A stretch of 5,627 nt of DNA, from NCBI GenBank assembly GCA_013214715.1, contig JABSSB010000226.1:1-5627 (forward strand), read 5' to 3'. Shown piece after piece: positions 4,896 to 5,627 of the stretch. A program made the translations under genes and the position numbers. The notes under the pieces were generated by a model. The model saw nothing but the letters and a program-made list of their open reading frames with translations, searched no databases and was not told the origin of the DNA. Position 1 is the stretch's first letter. Every line of letters begins with the position of its first letter. This stretch comes from Paracoccaceae bacterium (GTDB lineage: Bacteria; Pseudomonadota; Alphaproteobacteria; Rhodobacterales; Rhodobacteraceae).

Positions 4896-5627
4896 ATGGA
4901 ACTTGTGATCGAGCATTTGGACGACGTCCTCCCCCATATCCAACCGGATACTGGGATCATTCATTCTGTCCACAAAGGGTATTCCGTGATCAACTACGTA
5001 TTTTCGGTTGATGAGACGTTTGATACGGCCATTGCGCGTGAATGCCGAGGTCTGAAATTTGCGCCGGACGGTACCCTGATCGCGCGACCATTCCACAAGT
5101 TCTTCAATCTTGGCGAAAAGCGTCCGCCACAAGACGAACCTTGGGACACTAGGCATATTATCTTAGACAAGCTGGACGGCTCGATGATCCATCCTGCAAT
5201 CGTCGAGGGTGAGATGGTGTTTATGACGCGTATGGGACGGTCTGATCAAGCGCAGCATGCATGGGACAAAGCTAGTGTCGCAGCCAAATCACTCAGCGCC
5301 GATATGATTGAAGCCGGATACACACCAATCTTCGAGTTCACTTCGCCCGACAACAGAATCGTAGTCGCATATGAGACCCCCGAACTCACATTGCTGGCTA
5401 TTCGTCACATGCGAACCGGAGCGTACATGCCTCACGATCAAGTGGAACAAAAAGGTGCCGAATACGGAGTGGTCGTGGCTGGAAGTTTTGGGGCCGTTGA
5501 AGATGTCGCAAAATTTTGGACCGACGCGCGCGCGCTTAAAGGTGTAGAGGGTTATGTCGTTGCATTTGAAAACGGACATCGGATCAAGATCAAAGCCGAC
5601 GCCTATGTGCTCCGCCACAAGGCGCTC
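4896..5627 (+). CDS. T4 Rnl1-type RNA ligase (partial, open at the right edge)
   Basis: 244 codons are open to the window end. The protein joins RNA 5'-phosphate and 3'-hydroxyl ends using ATP through a lysyl-AMP intermediate; the phage T4 relative (gene 63 product) reseals cleaved tRNA anticodons. All nucleotidyltransferase motifs are visible: the adenylated lysine in K92-L-D-G-S, the upstream ECRG (Arg51) and HKFFNL (Lys68, Phe70), motif III FEF (Glu147) followed by NRIVVAY, motif IV EGYVV (Glu218), and motif V K231-I-K233 with Tyr237. Arg51, Lys68, Phe70, Lys92, Gly95, Glu218 and Lys231 correspond to residues I recall as essential in T4 Rnl1. T4 Rnl1 has about 374 residues, so roughly the C-terminal third (the Rnl1-specific helical domain) lies beyond the window. 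Base composition is more AT-rich than thrS, suggesting transfer. It sits directly behind an attenuator-like leader. In phages and bacteria a polynucleotide kinase/phosphatase gene is a common partner; whether one follows here is out of view. Confidence 0.95.
   Translation, partial: MELVIEHLDDVLPHIQPDTGIIHSVHKGYSVINYVFSVDETFDTAIARECRGLKFAPDGTLIARPFHKFFNLGEKRPPQDEPWDTRHIILDKLDGSMIHPAIVEGEMVFMTRMGRSDQAQHAWDKASVAAKSLSADMIEAGYTPIFEFTSPDNRIVVAYETPELTLLAIRHMRTGAYMPHDQVEQKGAEYGVVVAGSFGAVEDVAKFWTDARALKGVEGYVVAFENGHRIKIKADAYVLRHKAL

Noticed and set aside
5289..5618. 109-codon minus-strand ORF at the right edge
   Set aside because: It lies opposite the conserved motifs III-V of the RNA ligase and is a shadow frame.

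Overview
The window looks like chromosomal DNA of a Rhodobacterales (Roseobacter-group) alphaproteobacterium. This rests on its fairly high GC content, its codon use and the character of the proteins, which I recognise from memory and have not confirmed by a search. It divides into a housekeeping part (about 1-4405) and an accessory-looking, more AT-rich part (about 4406-5627).

Left part, minus strand (1-994): two alpha/beta-fold hydrolase genes form a translationally coupled pair with a 4-base ATGA overlap. The downstream one runs off the left edge. A plausible promoter for the pair lies at 1068-1096.

Centre-left, plus strand (1106-2261): two decayed genes. The first is an ArsR-type winged-helix regulator fused to an SRPBCC/AHSA1-type domain, and it needs three frame changes to be read through. 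The second is a MAPEG-family membrane protein, broken by two single-base losses and missing a normal C-terminus. The genes on either side are intact, so decay appears confined to this former regulator/membrane-protein unit.

Centre (2350-4296): a complete threonyl-tRNA synthetase gene, thrS, with a clear ribosome binding site, all expected zinc and editing-site residues, and a strong intrinsic terminator at 4371-4405.

Right part (4406-5627): about 270 bases with no convincing gene but several dyads, followed by the most interesting region. A promoter-like sequence (4680-4709) precedes a 31-codon reading frame with a good ribosome binding site (4730-4825). A near-perfect intrinsic terminator (4854-4885) sits directly in front of the ribosome binding site and start codon of a T4 Rnl1-type RNA ligase gene (4896 to the right edge, open). 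A segment inside the short reading frame (4796-4807) can pair with the 5' arm of that terminator, and an additional hairpin (4751-4794) precedes it. This is the architecture of a transcription attenuator, either leader-peptide controlled or controlled by a ligand or protein. My hypothesis is that an RNA-repair ligase is switched on when translation or another signal changes the leader fold. The structures can be read directly from the sequence; the regulatory logic is inference.
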